DNA from: Toxoplasma gondii ME49
Lineage: Eukaryota > Apicomplexa > Conoidasida > Eucoccidiorida > Sarcocystidae
Length of the DNA stretch: 64,000 nt
Assembly (NCBI RefSeq): GCF_000006565.2
Contig: NC_031479.1
Coordinates: 1,798,001 to 1,862,000, forward strand
Direction of reading: 5' to 3'
The notes below the pieces were generated by a model. The model searched no databases. It saw nothing but the letters and a program-made list of their open reading frames with translations, and was not told the origin of the DNA. This document shows positions 23,101 to 34,998 of the stretch, piece by piece. The position numbers were made by a program, and so were the translations under genes. Every line of letters starts with the position of its first letter. Within the stretch, counting starts at the first letter, position 1.

Positions 23101-26100
23101 GAGGAAGACCGTCTTTCTGGAACTCCTTAAGGAGGTTCCCTTTTTGCGGAGACGACTTGCTTCTTCTGTCCGTGGAAAAATCGCTCAGCGTTAGGCGAGG
23201 AGGTTTCTTTCATCAGGAGAGGAGATGTTTTTACCCTAAGTTCTGAGAGAATGCAGTCTCAAGAACTCAGTGACACCAGAGCTTCGCGACGCCATACGAA
23301 AATCTGTTGTCGCAAAACGCGAGCATGTCCTGCGTCCCCGACCATGTCTTCAAAAACAAACGATCTCTGGAAACTGCAGGCGGCCGTCCGGAGCAGATCC
23401 ATGAAACTGCGGACTGGAGAACTCCGCACAGTGCCGCGGCTCCCGGCTCCGGCCGCGCATGCAAGGAGGCGAGCGCTTACTTGGGCCTCAGTGAAGTCGA
23501 GGAGAAAGAGATGCCAAAAAAGGAGACATTTTTCTTGTGGACGCAAGAGGTCCAGCGAAGCCGAGAGCAGCAAGCGCCGCCGCTGCTGAGACAAAAGCAG
23601 TCGAAGAGCCACGACCGCTGGAGCTGCAGCTGGACCCCAAAGAGAAGAAGAAGAACAAGAGGAAGAAGAAGAACAAGAGGAAGAAGAAGAACAAGAGGAA
23701 GAAGAAGACGCGGAGCAGGAGGAAGAAGAAGACGCGGAGCAGGAGGAAGAAGGAGACGCGGAGCAGGAGGAAGAAGGAGACGCGGAGCAGGAGGAAGAAG
23801 GAGACGCGGAGCAGGAGGAAGAAGGAGACGCGGAGAAGGAGGAAGAAGAAGACGCGGAGCAGGAGGAAGAAGAAGACGCGGAGCAGGAGGAAGAAGAAGA
23901 CGCGGAGAAGGAGGAAGAAGAAGACGCGGAGCAGGAGGAAGAAGAAGACGCGGAGCAGGAGGAAGAAGAAGACGCGGAGAAGGAGGAAGAAGGAGACTGG
24001 GAGCAGGAGGAAGAGAGACGTCCGTTTTTTCCAATCTCAAGGTGAAGAGAGGCGAGAGTTGCCTGCACCGCGAGGGCGCGCTGGAGGACGCCCGCCACCT
24101 GGCGCATGCGGCGCTTCAAGTCGCGGTGGTGCCTCGCCAGACTCAGGTGGAAGCTCTGCAGGACGTTACAGACACCAAAGAAAAAAGGGAACAGAATCTG
24201 GAAGTTCGAACATGAAAAAACCATGCGATAGCAACGGCGGCGCAGTGTGATTGGTGTGCCCATTGGCTCTGTGGATGTCACGGAGACGGACAAGTTGAAC
24301 TCTCTCGAAAACGACAAGACAGCAGATATGTGAAGCTGAAAAAAATGCACGACCACAAATAAATAAATACATAAATAAATACACACACACACATATATAT
24401 ATAAATATATATCTAGACATGTACTACATATAACAGTATATATTTAAATATGTATTTACAACTGTTTTTTCCATATCAACGCAGTCGCATGGCTGCTCGT
24501 TTGACCCAGCAAGTTGGGTGGCCGTTTCGAGATCGACTGAGACGCGTCTTGCTCTCCATGTTCTTTCGTTCTCCGCGCGAGTTCCCCCGCTTACCGTCGC
24601 GTTCGCCTGCAGAGCTTCTGCGAGAGAATCGACGAACGCGCGGACCGCCTCCTGCGCGGCGCTCTCTTTCCGGTCCGCGTTGCTCCGCTGCTTCCTCCCA
24701 AGTGACTCTGTCTTCTTCCCACTCAACTGCCTCGCGCGCGAGCCGCGGTCGCCGGCCGTCGACGCCGCAAATGAAGAAACCGAACTCTCTGCACACAGAG
24801 AAGAAGGAGAAACCGGAGACAGAGGAGACACGGGAGACAGGGGAGATGCGGAGCAGCGATCTGTGACAGGCGGTTGTTGCCGCAGTTGAGAGACAGGGAA
24901 GCGCGACGCTTTCGTGTGAGCGAGGAGAAGGATTTCGGCTTGTCGTCGCCACGAGACTGGGCCTGGAGACGAGAGAGTTCGGTCTGCCTTTTTCGTCTCT
25001 TTTGTGGGGAGTTTTCCTTCGCTCTCTGCGTAGCCTTCTCGCCCAGAGAGACGCGCGAAAATCTTTTCCTGCAGAGGCCTCGACCGCGGCCGGCGTCCCT
25101 CAAAGTCTTCAGCCGCCGCCGTCACCGTCTGAAGAAGCCGCAAAGCGAAGACGCGAAGCAGCGTCACGTCGTCCGCCAGTGCAGGCAGCAGCGAGGGAGA
25201 ACAGAAAACGACTTCCGACATGAACGGAGAAGCAGAAGAGCGAGAAGAAGGAGAGGAAGAAGCACAGAGAGAAGAAGGTGAGGGAGGACGAGAGGAAGAG
25301 GAAGGAAATGAAGTAAATTTGAGGACGTCCGCCGCTGCGCCAACGCATGCAATGGCATACCGGTGGAGATACGCCGGTGGGGAATTCGCCGAAAGACGCG
25401 ACCCCAGAGACGACGCAGAGAGAGACTCTTGCCAAGGTCTCAGGGCGTTTAACTGATGAAGAAGAAACCGAGGGAAAAGGCAGGCGTCCTCCGAACAGAG
25501 AAAAGAAGACGATCCGAAACACGTGACCGAAGTTCCAGAAGCACAGTGAGGAGAAGACGAAAAAGCAGAAGAGGAAGAAAAGAGGGAAGAAGAGGGGGAA
25601 GAAGAAGAGGAAGAAGAGGAAGAAGAAGAAGAGGGGGAAGAAGCAGAGGGGGAAGAAGCAGAGAAAGAAGAAGGAGACGAGGAAGAAGAAGAGGAAGAAG
25701 AGGAAGAAGAAGAGGAAAAAGAGGAAAAAGAAGAGGAAGAAGCAGAGGAAGAAGCAGAGGGGGAAGAAGAGTCGAGACGGCACTCTTCGGAAGAGGAACG
25801 GGAGAGAGAAGAAAGCGAAGACGCAGAGATTCGAAGCAAAGTCGAGAGGCGCTGCAGAAGAGCGACTGAGGTCGCGGAGAAGGTACGCCGAGACGGCGGC
25901 TGCACGACAAGCAAAGACTCAAGAGAAAGGCAGTGGCTCTGAATGGGGGAACGCAGCTGCGGGCGCAGTCGAAACCGTCACAGAGAGAGGTTCAGGGACG
26001 GCAAGGCGTGAGGGCCGAGAAACGAGAGAAAAGGAGCGAACGAGAGCGCTAGAAGATGAGAAAGAAGAAGAGGAGGAGCTACAAAGAAGACGAGAGCGAG

Positions 26101-27271
26101 AGCGACAGACAGACGCAAGAGGTGAGGAGACATGCGGCTTTTGAAAACTCTCTAGGGTCTCGCAAACTGCTATGTTTCATGGACACTGTTCTCGGAGCTC
26201 ACCTGAACAGGCGGAAGAGGCAGAACTCCACACTGCTGGACGAAGAGCGGATCAAACCAGAGTGTCGCGTTCCATGCGGTTTCACTTTTTTCATCGTCGT
26301 CATCTTCTCGGGGGCCTTCTTCTGCATCTCGGATGCCCTGCTCTCGTTCAGCGTGCGAGTCGCTCGCCTGTCGAGTTCGCCTGTCTCCTCTGATCTTTCT
26401 GCTACGTTTCTCTTCTCTCTCCAAGAGCTCACTGAGCAAATCTATCTGTCGCCTGGACCTCTCCAAAATGCGGAGCAGTGTCGTGATAACACGGTCTTGT
26501 TTTCCCTCTTGTTCTTCCTCTCGGTCTCTCTCTTCTTCTCCCTTCTGTTCACTCTCTTGTTCTGCTTCCCTCTCCTTTTCTTCTTCTCGCTCTTGTTCAC
26601 CCTTCGTGGCTTCAGCTGTACGGCAATGCTTGTGTTTCGCGGTTCTTCTCCCCCTGTTTTCTGACGAAGAGAGAAAAGAGCTTCTCGGCTGCAAGACTTG
26701 TCGCGAATCCGCCTCTGGGGGTCGGGAGAGGAAGCGCTCCACGGCGGCGACGAGGCCGGCGTCGACGCGCTGCATCTCGAGAAGAAGAAGGAGAAAGTGG
26801 AGGACGAAGCGACACGCAAAGGCAATCCCTGAGGAGAGAAAAGGAAAAAGAGGAAAGAGAAACTGCAGGTGGAATAACGCCGCGAACAGAGAAAAAGAAG
26901 ACGCCGCAGCGCCCATCCACCACACCAGCGAGCGAGAAAACGCAGACAACGTCAGTGCCCCACAGCATCTACCCACGGTAAATGCGACACACAAACATTC
27001 AGGTCCTCGCTGTTGCGGTTTGTCTTCGAAAGCCATGAACAGTGACACCATATACATTTATACACAGTACAAAATATAGAAATGTAGTCTCAGAATATGC
27101 AGATATATACATACACACTTATATATATATATATATATATGTATATTGGAGGGACTAGGTAAATGGGTTGATGGAGAAACAGGTAGGCAGAGAGATACAC
27201 AGATAGATACGTAGCGACGCATACAGGAACAGACAAAGAAACATATATATATATATATATATATAAAAGAA

Positions 27272-27303
<32 letters not shown>

Positions 27304-29771
27304 GAAGATGGATGCGCGTATAAAGGTGTTTGTGTGTGTATTTCTGTCACGATTGCGTTGAGAATGTGAATGACGTTGCTTGCGCGATGCGCATACGAAG
27401 AAAAGAGAAAATCACGTTCATGTGTCAGGTGTACCTTCCACATGCTCCTGGTTGTCTTCCGTGCGCGCGTCTCCGGGAGCCTTCTGCATGTTCACTGGAT
27501 TCTTTCGAGAGAGGAGAAAAACTCGAAGTTCCTTCCTCAGCGCACAAATCGCGCTTCCAGCTTCGCCCCCCTGGAGTGCCAGCAGCTCGTCTACGTTGAC
27601 CCCAGAGACTTGCCATGCCTCTGCGAGAGATTCCTCGAAAAAAAATTCTTCCCCTCGGCCTCTTTCACAAGAACGCTTTTCTTCTTCGCCCACACTCAGG
27701 AACAAGTCGTCGCACCTCCCTTCGTTACCCAGTGCTTCGTCTCGGAAAAAAGTCTCTTCCAATCCTTCCTTCTGTCTGTGCAACTCTCCTTCTTCTCTCT
27801 CTTCTCTCTCTCCTGCTCTCTCTTCTTCTCCATCTCGTTCTCCTTCTCGGTCGTCTTCTTGCTCTTCTTCTTGTTCTTCTTCTTGTTCTTCTTCTTGTTC
27901 TTCTTCTTTCGAGGGCGACCACGACGCGAGCTGGTGCTCGCGGCGGTCTGCCAGTTGCAGCAGGCGCCGAGCTGGCCAGAAGCTGCGGTGGTCTTCTTCG
28001 AATATAAGCCGGTCCATTCGGGCGCCTTGGAGCATTTCGTCGACGGCGAGGCAGGCGTGCAGTAGACAGCGGCAGAAAGCTCGGAGCAGCGGCAGTCTGT
28101 GGAGAAGCAGGAGGGAGGCGTCTTCGGACGCGCTGTCTTCTCGCGCTCTCTCTTCCGTCTTCACCTCTCTTTTCCTCTGTGGGGAGTCTGTCTCCTCGGA
28201 GCTCTCTGGACTCGCGGCCTTCTGCGTGCGCCTGCCTTTTGTCTCCCAGGCGTCACGGACGACTCTGCGAAGAGGCTGATGGAAGCAGACACACTGGAGG
28301 ACCGTCTGAGGGAAATGTCTCCCTTCGGTCAAAGTGGGCAAGAGAAGCCGCAGCAGACGATTCATCACGAACGCCATTTCTCCGTCTGACACGTTCCCCT
28401 TCACTAGACGCATCTGAAACGCCAGCCTCTCTCGCATTCCAGGCTGCGACGACGAAACGAAAGAACAAGCGGAAGCCGAAGAACAAGAGGGAGAGGAAGA
28501 ACAAGAGCGAGAGGACGAAGAAGAGGGAGAGGAAGAAGAGCGAGAGGAAGAAGAAGAGGGAGAGGAAGAAGAAGAGGGAGAGGAAAAAAAGGGAGAAGTG
28601 AAAGCTGAGACAGAAGCAGTGGAGGAAGAAACGTGATCGAGCTTCTGTTGTCCGAGAGCAAAGGTGCCGAGATTGTATCCAACGTCCATGGGGGGCTCAC
28701 CGACCTCGACAGCCTGAAAAGGAAGGTCCACGATGGCAGTCTCTTGTGTGAGTCTTTCTTCTGTTCTTTATTCGTTGAAAGGTGAATTGTTTTTTTCAGT
28801 CAGCAGAGAAAGCGTCTCTAAATTGCCCACGAAAGACAAATTCGCAATCTTGTTCCACATGTGTAAGACTGTGGTTCATAGGAGTCGGAAGCAAAGCCTA
28901 GGCTGCTTGCATGAAAGGCGACTTGCCGCTGCGGAACAAAGCTGCTTTACTTATACAAAGGAGCAACTGCGCTCGTGCGAAAACTGCGGAGGAAGAAGGC
29001 AGTGAAGTAGCTTTTGAACACAGACGCTCTCTTTGCTTTGAAACGGACCTGCATCGCGACTTCCGCCTGGAAGTCTGCGCCGTGAACCGCCCACCCCGGC
29101 GGCGCATCTGTCGAGAGGAAGGAAAAAACATTCGCTGGAGATGGAAATGCGAACAACACAATTAAAAGCGTCTAACCAAGTGCGAAGGAGGTTGACAGAC
29201 CTTGAAACAAACACCGCCGTAGGCAAACGTAGAAACAACTTGCGGCAAGCGTTCGATACCACACGGATGAAGCGAGTGAGGAAAATAAGTAAATTGGGGG
29301 AAAACGACTTCCGAACAACCAATACAGATTGGTACAAAGAAGTTACCATATCATCCGTACACAGCCAGCATTAAGAACAGCCATCAGATACGTAGGATCC
29401 TCCAAGTAGCCAAGGTACCAAATAGGGTATTGGAGAAAGGAGGACGAAAAACGACGCGGCACTGTCTCGACCGCCACGAAGCTCGACTTACTTCTCGTCA
29501 AGGAACGACGAAGAACAGCTGTGAGGTCGACGAAGCCTTCGTCATCTACCTCCGGGAGGCAGAGGACCCGCCAGATCTCTCGCCGCCGTTTCTCCTCCAG
29601 CCAATCATCGAGTTCGCTTCCTTCAGGTTCTGCGCTTTCTTCACCTGCGCGACTCACTTCCAAATCTGCTTCTTCACCTAAGCGACTCGCTTCCAAATCT
29701 GCTTCTTCGCCTGCGTCAGCCGCCAGGCCTGGACGCGTACGCGCCGCCGGCTTCCACGGCGCACGTTCCAT
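19046..29771 (-). CDS. Large multi-exon protein of unknown function, Ser-rich and probably alpha-helical
   Basis: I do not recognise the family. Phase-compatible minus-strand exons, in reading order, are: 29771-29363 (N-terminal, start uncertain), 29107-29049, 28713-27435, 26828-26203, 25899-24460, 24155-23481, 22593-22310 (or ending 22507), about 22237-22130, about 21420-21272, 20794-20369, 19759-19539 and 19145-19046 with the stop. Conserved-looking segments are QYPIWYLGYLEDPTYLMAVL, DVGYNLGTFALGQQKLDHV, DLLRPQEKCLLFWHLFLLDF, LPDWLKTLERLLASVKG and FEVFVAVVEEIMQ. Poly-Ser linkers lie in exons 3, 5 and 6, and there is a Glu-rich stretch in exon 3. The total is about 1,900 residues. Leu-rich helical segments suggest an alpha-solenoid scaffold, but this is inference. 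The middle exons (22.6-21.3 kb) are the least certain. The gene is convergent with UFM1. Confidence 0.65.
19201..19347. repeat. TA microsatellite in the last intron of the large minus-strand gene
   Basis: TA-rich sequence grading into long TA runs between the exons ending at 19539 and starting at 19145 on the minus strand. Confidence 0.9.
20096..20162. repeat. TA microsatellite
   Basis: CA/TA runs within the intron between the exons at 20369-20794 and 19539-19759 of the minus-strand gene. Confidence 0.9.
23641..24016. repeat. Coding 24-bp repeat (poly-Ser on minus, poly-Glu on plus)
   Basis: A purine-rich array on the plus strand. First come 15-bp AAGAAGAACAAGAGG units, then about thirteen 24-bp units built on GAGGAAGAAGAAGACGCG. 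All six frames are nearly open. The minus-strand exon 24155-23481 runs through it in a Ser-rich frame (repeating SSSSSCSA). That exon has an in-phase acceptor before and a GTAAGC donor after, and non-repetitive coding-like sequence on both sides, which favours the minus reading. Confidence 0.8.
27112..27303. repeat. TA microsatellites in an intron of the large minus-strand gene
   Basis: Several TA runs flank an A/G-rich block between minus-strand exons 27435-28713 and 26203-26828. Confidence 0.9.
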
Positions 29772-32700
29772 CCCTCTTCGGTGTACGTCCAGCTCCTTCT
29801 GTTCCTTCTCGTTTCCGTCTCTCTCTCTCTTCGTCGCTCTCTGGCCCTTGTTCTTCTCTCTCTCTCTCCTCGTCGCTCTCTGGCTCTTGTTCTTCTCTCT
29901 CTCTCTCTCTTCGTCGGTATCAGGGTCTTGTTCTTCCCTCTCTCGCTCTTTTCGTCGCTCTCTGGCCCTTGTTCTTCTCTCTTGCTCTCTCTTCGTCGCT
30001 CTCTGGCTCTTGTTCTTCTCTCTCTCTCTCTCTCTTCGTCGGTCTCAGGGTCTTGTTCTTCTCTCTCTCTCTCTCTTCGTCGCTCTCTGGGTCTTGTTCT
30101 TCTCTCTCTCTCTTCGTCGCTCTCTGGCTCTTGTTCTTCTCTCTCTCTCTCTCTTCGTCGCTCTCTGGGTCTTGTTCTTCTCTCTCTCTCTCTTCGTCGC
30201 TCTCTGGCTCTTGTTCTTCTCTCTCTCTCTCTTCGTCGCTCTCTGGCTCTTGTTCTTCTCTCTATCTCTCTTCGTCGCTCTCTGGCTCTTGTTCTTCTCT
30301 CTCTCTGGCGCTCTCTGACGCTTGTTCTTCTCTCTCTCTGGCGCTCTGACTTCGCCGTCTGTCTCGCTGTGTGCGAGAAGAAACTTCGCTCAGAACAAAC
30401 TCCACTCTCCGCTTCTCAGAAACAACCACGAGGGCGACAAACGCTTTCGCGCCCAGAGGACGAGAAAGGTTCTCTCGGCGCTGCGACGCAGCTTTCCTCC
30501 GTCTGCTTCCCTTGCCTGGAGCCTCCTGACGCAGGAAGAGGATGCGGAGGAGAGCGCGAACAAAGCGAGGAGGGAACGACTGAAAAACGCGACGAAAATG
30601 TGAGGAACGAGAGGAAACCAGAAACGCAGGGAGGAAGGCAGTAGAGAAAAGCGGAGAGAAGCAGCGGAAAGAGAGATGAGGAGAGAGAGAAGAGGAAGAA
30701 CAAGATGAAAACGGTGAGCGACGGCACACCGTGAAAAAGAGAGAATACACGGAGAGTGACAAGAAGGAAAACAAAGTGGAGAGAAAGAACAGACGAGAAA
30801 CGGGAAGGTACAGGAGAGCCAAAAGCGGCTACACGAAAGGCGAGGATCTGCAGAAAAAGCAGAGAGGGACTCGGTTGGGGGTTGCAGCGGAGAGGTAAAA
30901 ACCGCTACGCAGTGAAGTTCCTTCGTCTGCAGAATGTCTAGATTGAACAGAGGCGAAGACCGATTCTCGAGGCTGGAGAAACCAGGAGCCCCAGGCGAAG
31001 AAAGCGCCAAAGAAAGTGTGAACGAAGAAGAGGGAACAGCTGCGAAGACACCCCAGTTGCCGAGCCGCGTTGCCCTTACAAGGGTGGAAACCGGGTGTAC
31101 AGACACCGGAGAAGAACGAAAACGCGGTTTCCGGCGCCGGAAGACGGCGTCTCCGCTTTTGGCCAGCTGCATGCAGCTACGAGAAAAGGAATGGACCTTC
31201 TTGGGACAGGTGGAGACGAAGAGCGTTTTCTCAGAAGAAAAGTTTCTGAAGAGTGGGCATTCGAAAAAAGGCGCGAAAGGAGATCTCCAGACGAGTTGTT
31301 TTTCTCTCGAGAGTCTCCGTCTTGCCAGGTCGCGAACTGCATGCAATGCAAGCATTCGGTCAATTGCGCTGAAGCGCCATGAATTCGTTTCGTTTTTTCG
31401 ACCTCCTCTGCTCCGCCGGTGTTTCCTCTCTTGCAACAGACAAGAGCGGCATGGCATCCCTCGTCGAGTACCAGAAAAAGAGTTTGGAGTTTGACTCTGC
31501 TTTCTCTGCAAGTCGACGCTGCCGGCAAGACAAGTCTCCGAGGACATGTTTGCGCGTGAAAAGTCGAGAGACAGAGACACCTGGCATTCTTCCTTGGAGT
31601 GTGGACGAGAAGTCTCCCGCGCTGAACAAATTCTTGGCACCGAAGACCAGCTTGAAAAAGTGACGGAGCAGAATTGCGGAGATTCCCCCGCTCTCTCTTC
31701 AACTGGGTCCTCCCCGTCTCTGCTTGTGTCGAAACGAAGCGACAGGCAGGAGAGTCTTCCTGCCTTGTCTGCCGTGGACCGCGTCTCTCCTTGGCGCGAA
31801 GCCACCGCCCTCGCTGCCAACAACGACGGAGCTCCCTGCAAATCCCCTCCAAGAGTCCCTTGCTGTGAACGCCTGCTGTCCACCCGCAAGTCGCCTTCCT
31901 CTCCCCAGGCTGGCCGCGTTGTGCCTCGCGACCTGCGCGCGGCCGGGTGTCCAGACGCCTAAACAGCGGCGGATCCTCGGCTTCTGGAGGCCCTCGAGAA
32001 AGACGGAATGACCTCTTTGAAAAAGGTTGGTTTGCCAGGAGGAAGCTAACGCAATCTTTCTGCTTCGTGCGATAACCTCTGAGTCGTTCACTCTTCAAAC
32101 GCCTACCGAGTGCAACTACGCGCCTGGACCAAAACAGGAATCTGCATATTTATGCATGCGTCTCTCACTTACGCGTACTCGACGCGTGTACGACGATGTC
32201 TTAAAAAACATAAAAGCGCTGTGTGCAGCTGTCCTATTTAAATCGCCGGGTCCTGTCTTCTGAGTACTTCCTGACGCGCCCAAGTGGTGCTCACAAAAAG
32301 TGTAAACTGAGTTCCTGTGTCGCTACAAGGACTCGCGCCAGCGAAAATCCGTCTACGCACTGCTTTTTGCCCGCAGCGAGTCAAAACAGAAGAGAGTGAA
32401 ACTATCTGTCTCCACGCCGGACCTGTTGCTGAGCTACATCCAAGTCTGCCCAGTGTTTTCCGGAGTCACCTCGGAAAACGAAGAGCTCCCGAAAGAAGCG
32501 ACTGCAGCGAGAGGGCGCTGCGAAGTCTTTGTGGGGCTTCGCAGGCCTCACAGGTGTACACACACGCAGGAACATTTCGCGGCGGACTGCATGCGGTTCG
32601 AAGGGGACGCTCCTCACAGGCGCCTCCACACAAAAAGGACGAGAAGCGGGAAGTACAGAAACCCCGAGAAAAACATATGGCACCTCGAAAAAGAAACGCG

Positions 32701-32940
32701 TTCTCCCCGACCGACATGGCGTTTCGTTGCTTCCTCCCATTCGCGTGACTCCGACGGAAGCGAGGCCGACAGTGTACCTGCGCTCGCGGAGACCAAAGGA
32801 GCGCAGACAGCGTCTGTCAGCCAGAAAGAGTTCGTCGAGCCATCACAGTGCAGAGAAGAGTTCCTTCGTGTGTGCTTGACTCTCCTTTCCTGCTTCTCCC
32901 TCTTTTCTCGGAACTCTTCTCCGCTTTTTCTGTTCCGTTT
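29772..32940. other. Unresolved zone open on both strands
   Basis: This lies between the N-terminal exon of the large minus-strand gene and the SURF1 stop. After the minisatellite at 29815-30345, both strands carry open frames of 100-500 codons that overlap in several frames. Examples are a plus frame at 30934-31494 and a minus frame at 31889-30390. None shows a recognised motif and none could be chained by splice phase. It may contain the 5' end of the large minus-strand gene, a separate gene, or the SURF1 3' UTR. Confidence 0.35.
29815..30345. repeat. ~42-bp minisatellite, about 13 units
   Basis: Each unit holds CGTCGCTCTCTGG followed by TCTTGTTCTTC and a variable CT run (plus strand). Unit length varies by non-multiples of three, so any reading frame shifts between units. 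The acidic minus-strand frame (repeating EEQEPESDEER) meets a stop at 30262. This argues that most of the array is not translated, although it abuts the first recognised exon of the large gene. Confidence 0.85.
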
Positions 32941-34998
32941 CTACCAGCGCCACCGAGACACTTGGACGAATTTGTAGAGGGTCATGCTGGCGGTGCACAG
33001 AGCCATGACGAACCACTGGCAGGCGTAGTTGAAGTGTGTGTGTTCGTCGGCCCAGAAGAGCAAGTAGTCGTCTTTCCTTTTCTGCTGGTACTTTGCGAAT
33101 CTTTTTGGGATCTCAGCCAGGCCCAGAAGAGCCGCAAAGGAAGAAGGGTCTTCTGCGCCCAACTCTGCGGCGAGTGACCTCGGCAGCGACGCAAGAGTTG
33201 ACATTCGCTCCCGAGATGCTTCCCTCTCCTCCTTCGCCGGAACGTCTTTCTCTCCGCGCGAGCCGTCCTCCTCTTCGCCCTTGGCTCCAAGCCCCTGGCT
33301 CCGTTGCTCTGCTCGCCGGTCGCGGCTCTCTCCCGCGTCTGCGCCGACTTCGCCTTCTTTCCTTTCTCGCGAGCGCTTCGCTGCTCGCACATCTTCGTCG
33401 TAGACGATGTCGTAGGCGTTGAGGATCATTGCGCCGGTCGCAGCTTTGTGAGGGACAGTGCCCGGTCGCAGCCCCTCCACCAAGTCCGCAGGAACGAGGA
33501 AGATGAACTGTGCGTCCTTCGGTCTGTTTCCGGCCAGGAGACACTGGCAGGTTGAGCTCGGAATTTCACCAGGCTCCAGAATGCCGCGCACAGTCACCCA
33601 GCCTGGGGGTTCGTCGCGCGTCTTCGCGTCGAGAGAACAGCCGCTGTCTCGCGCGAACGCGTCGCGCGCAGCCGCCGAGGCCTCCCAGCCACCGCCCGGC
33701 GTGGATCCGCTGCATGCGTCGGCGAGCGCCGACCGCCCTTGCGCGAGGTTCACCTCCCGCGTTCGCCAGGCGCCTTCTCTGCGGGTCTCGGGGCGTCTGA
33801 ACGGCGGCAGTTTCGCGTCCTCCGTCTGCAGATGTCCTTTGTTCACGAGGAGAACGTTGCCGTCTTCCAAACGCAGCGGAGACACCAGCAAGTACCCCGT
33901 GGTGCCAGGCTCCAAACCGGGTCGCGGACCCACCCGCAGCTCCGTCGAACTGTCCAACACACCTCGAGCGATCACCGGGCGATACGCCCATGCTGCCCTC
34001 AACTCCTCTTCTCTCTCGAACGAACTCTTCTCCACAACCGCAACAGAAGACGAAGAAGAACAAGAAGAAGAAGGAGGAGAAGAAGGAGAATGCGCCGGGG
34101 AGGAAGAGTCGGAGTTCGTGGAAGGTAGCGGAGACAGGTTTTTGGCTTCTGCGTCGCACCTCCTGGCCTCCGCTCTCGCGCCTTCCTTCCGCGTCTCCGG
34201 TCTCTCCTGCGTGGAGTCGGAGGATCCGTCTCCTGTGCATCTGTGGTCCTCGCTGGAGACGGTCCAGGGGAACGGCCCCCGAGTGACCCAGACGGCAGGC
34301 TTGCGCATCTGCGCGCGCCGGTACTCGATCAGCTGGTGCTTCCACTGCATGCGGGCGAGTTGCCAAAAGCCGAGAGCGAGGAGGCAGGCCGAGGCGAGAG
34401 CGCCGGACCCAAGCAGCCACCAGCGTTCGCTCCCGCGGATGCCGTACTGCCGGTTGCGAACCGAGCGAAGCACAGGGCTCGTGACAGGGTCGCTGCGCCG
34501 GACGAGGCGAACGATGACGCCTCCCTCGACCTCCTGCGGATTTGGGAAGCGCAGCGAAGACGCAGACAGAACCGCGACGTCTTCCGGCGAACACGGGAGC
34601 AGCCTCTGGCCCGGCATCGAGCGCCCATGCGCGATAAATGGCAGCGGAGCCGAACATGCAGGCAGCGAAGCCGGCGCCGGAGAAGCAGGAGACAGAGGCG
34701 GGAGAGCAGGAGGAGAAACAGACGAGGGGGGGGCAGATGAAGAACAGGGGGGAGAAGGAGAAGAAGTCGTGGACGAGAAAGAACGGAGAGGCGCGGGAAG
34801 CGGCAGGCGAGGACAGGGAGAGGACAGGCAGGTCGGTCTGACTGCGAGAGGCTTGAAGATCTGCCGGGCTGGTCGCCAGTGGGAGATTCTCCAAGGGAGA
34901 GAGGAGGCGAAGCGCGGGGAGAAGCGCGGGGAGAAGCGGAAGGCAGGAAGCGTCTCGGCGGAGGCCCCGCGGACCCTGAGAGCTGATTGTGTCACCAT
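32941..34998 (-). CDS. SURF1: SURF1/Shy1-family cytochrome c oxidase assembly factor
   Basis: Inner mitochondrial membrane protein needed for assembly of complex IV. It is a single exon of 685 residues from this start; an in-frame upstream ATG at 35070 would give 709. The downstream ATG is preferred because it exposes an Arg/Ser-rich N terminus typical of a mitochondrial presequence. Using the 709-residue numbering, the first membrane segment is about 217-236 and is followed directly by GFWQLARMQWKHQLIEYRR. The family core motifs YRPVIARGVLD, LRVGPRP, TTGYLLVSPL and VLLVNKGH follow. Near the C terminus DEHTHFNYACQWF leads into the second membrane segment. Human SURF1 has about 300 residues; the excess here is a Ser/Pro-rich N-terminal region and charged insertions between core blocks, as is common in coccidia. 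Confidence 0.93.
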   Translation of the reverse strand: MVTQSALRVRGASAETLPAFRFSPRFSPRFASSLPWRISHWRPARQIFKPLAVRPTCLSSPCPRLPLPAPLRSFSSTTSSPSPPCSSSAPPSSVSPPALPPLSPASPAPASLPACSAPLPFIAHGRSMPGQRLLPCSPEDVAVLSASSLRFPNPQEVEGGVIVRLVRRSDPVTSPVLRSVRNRQYGIRGSERWWLLGSGALASACLLALGFWQLARMQWKHQLIEYRRAQMRKPAVWVTRGPFPWTVSSEDHRCTGDGSSDSTQERPETRKEGARAEARRCDAEAKNLSPLPSTNSDSSSPAHSPSSPPSSSCSSSSSVAVVEKSSFEREEELRAAWAYRPVIARGVLDSSTELRVGPRPGLEPGTTGYLLVSPLRLEDGNVLLVNKGHLQTEDAKLPPFRRPETRREGAWRTREVNLAQGRSALADACSGSTPGGGWEASAAARDAFARDSGCSLDAKTRDEPPGWVTVRGILEPGEIPSSTCQCLLAGNRPKDAQFIFLVPADLVEGLRPGTVPHKAATGAMILNAYDIVYDEDVRAAKRSRERKEGEVGADAGESRDRRAEQRSQGLGAKGEEEDGSRGEKDVPAKEEREASRERMSTLASLPRSLAAELGAEDPSSFAALLGLAEIPKRFAKYQQKRKDDYLLFWADEHTHFNYACQWFVMALCTASMTLYKFVQVSRWRW

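Noticed and set aside
23307..24250. Long plus-strand Arg/Lys/Gly-rich frames through the 24-bp repeat
   Set aside because: The repeat keeps all frames open by composition. The flanking unique sequence is coding-like only on the minus strand.
29521..30644. Plus-strand hydrophobic frames of 265-287 codons (repeating VALWLLFFSLS)
   Set aside because: They are produced by the CT-rich minisatellite. The apparent membrane repeats shift register between units, as expected for a non-coding array.
33566..34894. 442-codon minus-strand frame overlapping SURF1
   Set aside because: Same strand but a different frame from SURF1; no recognisable motif.
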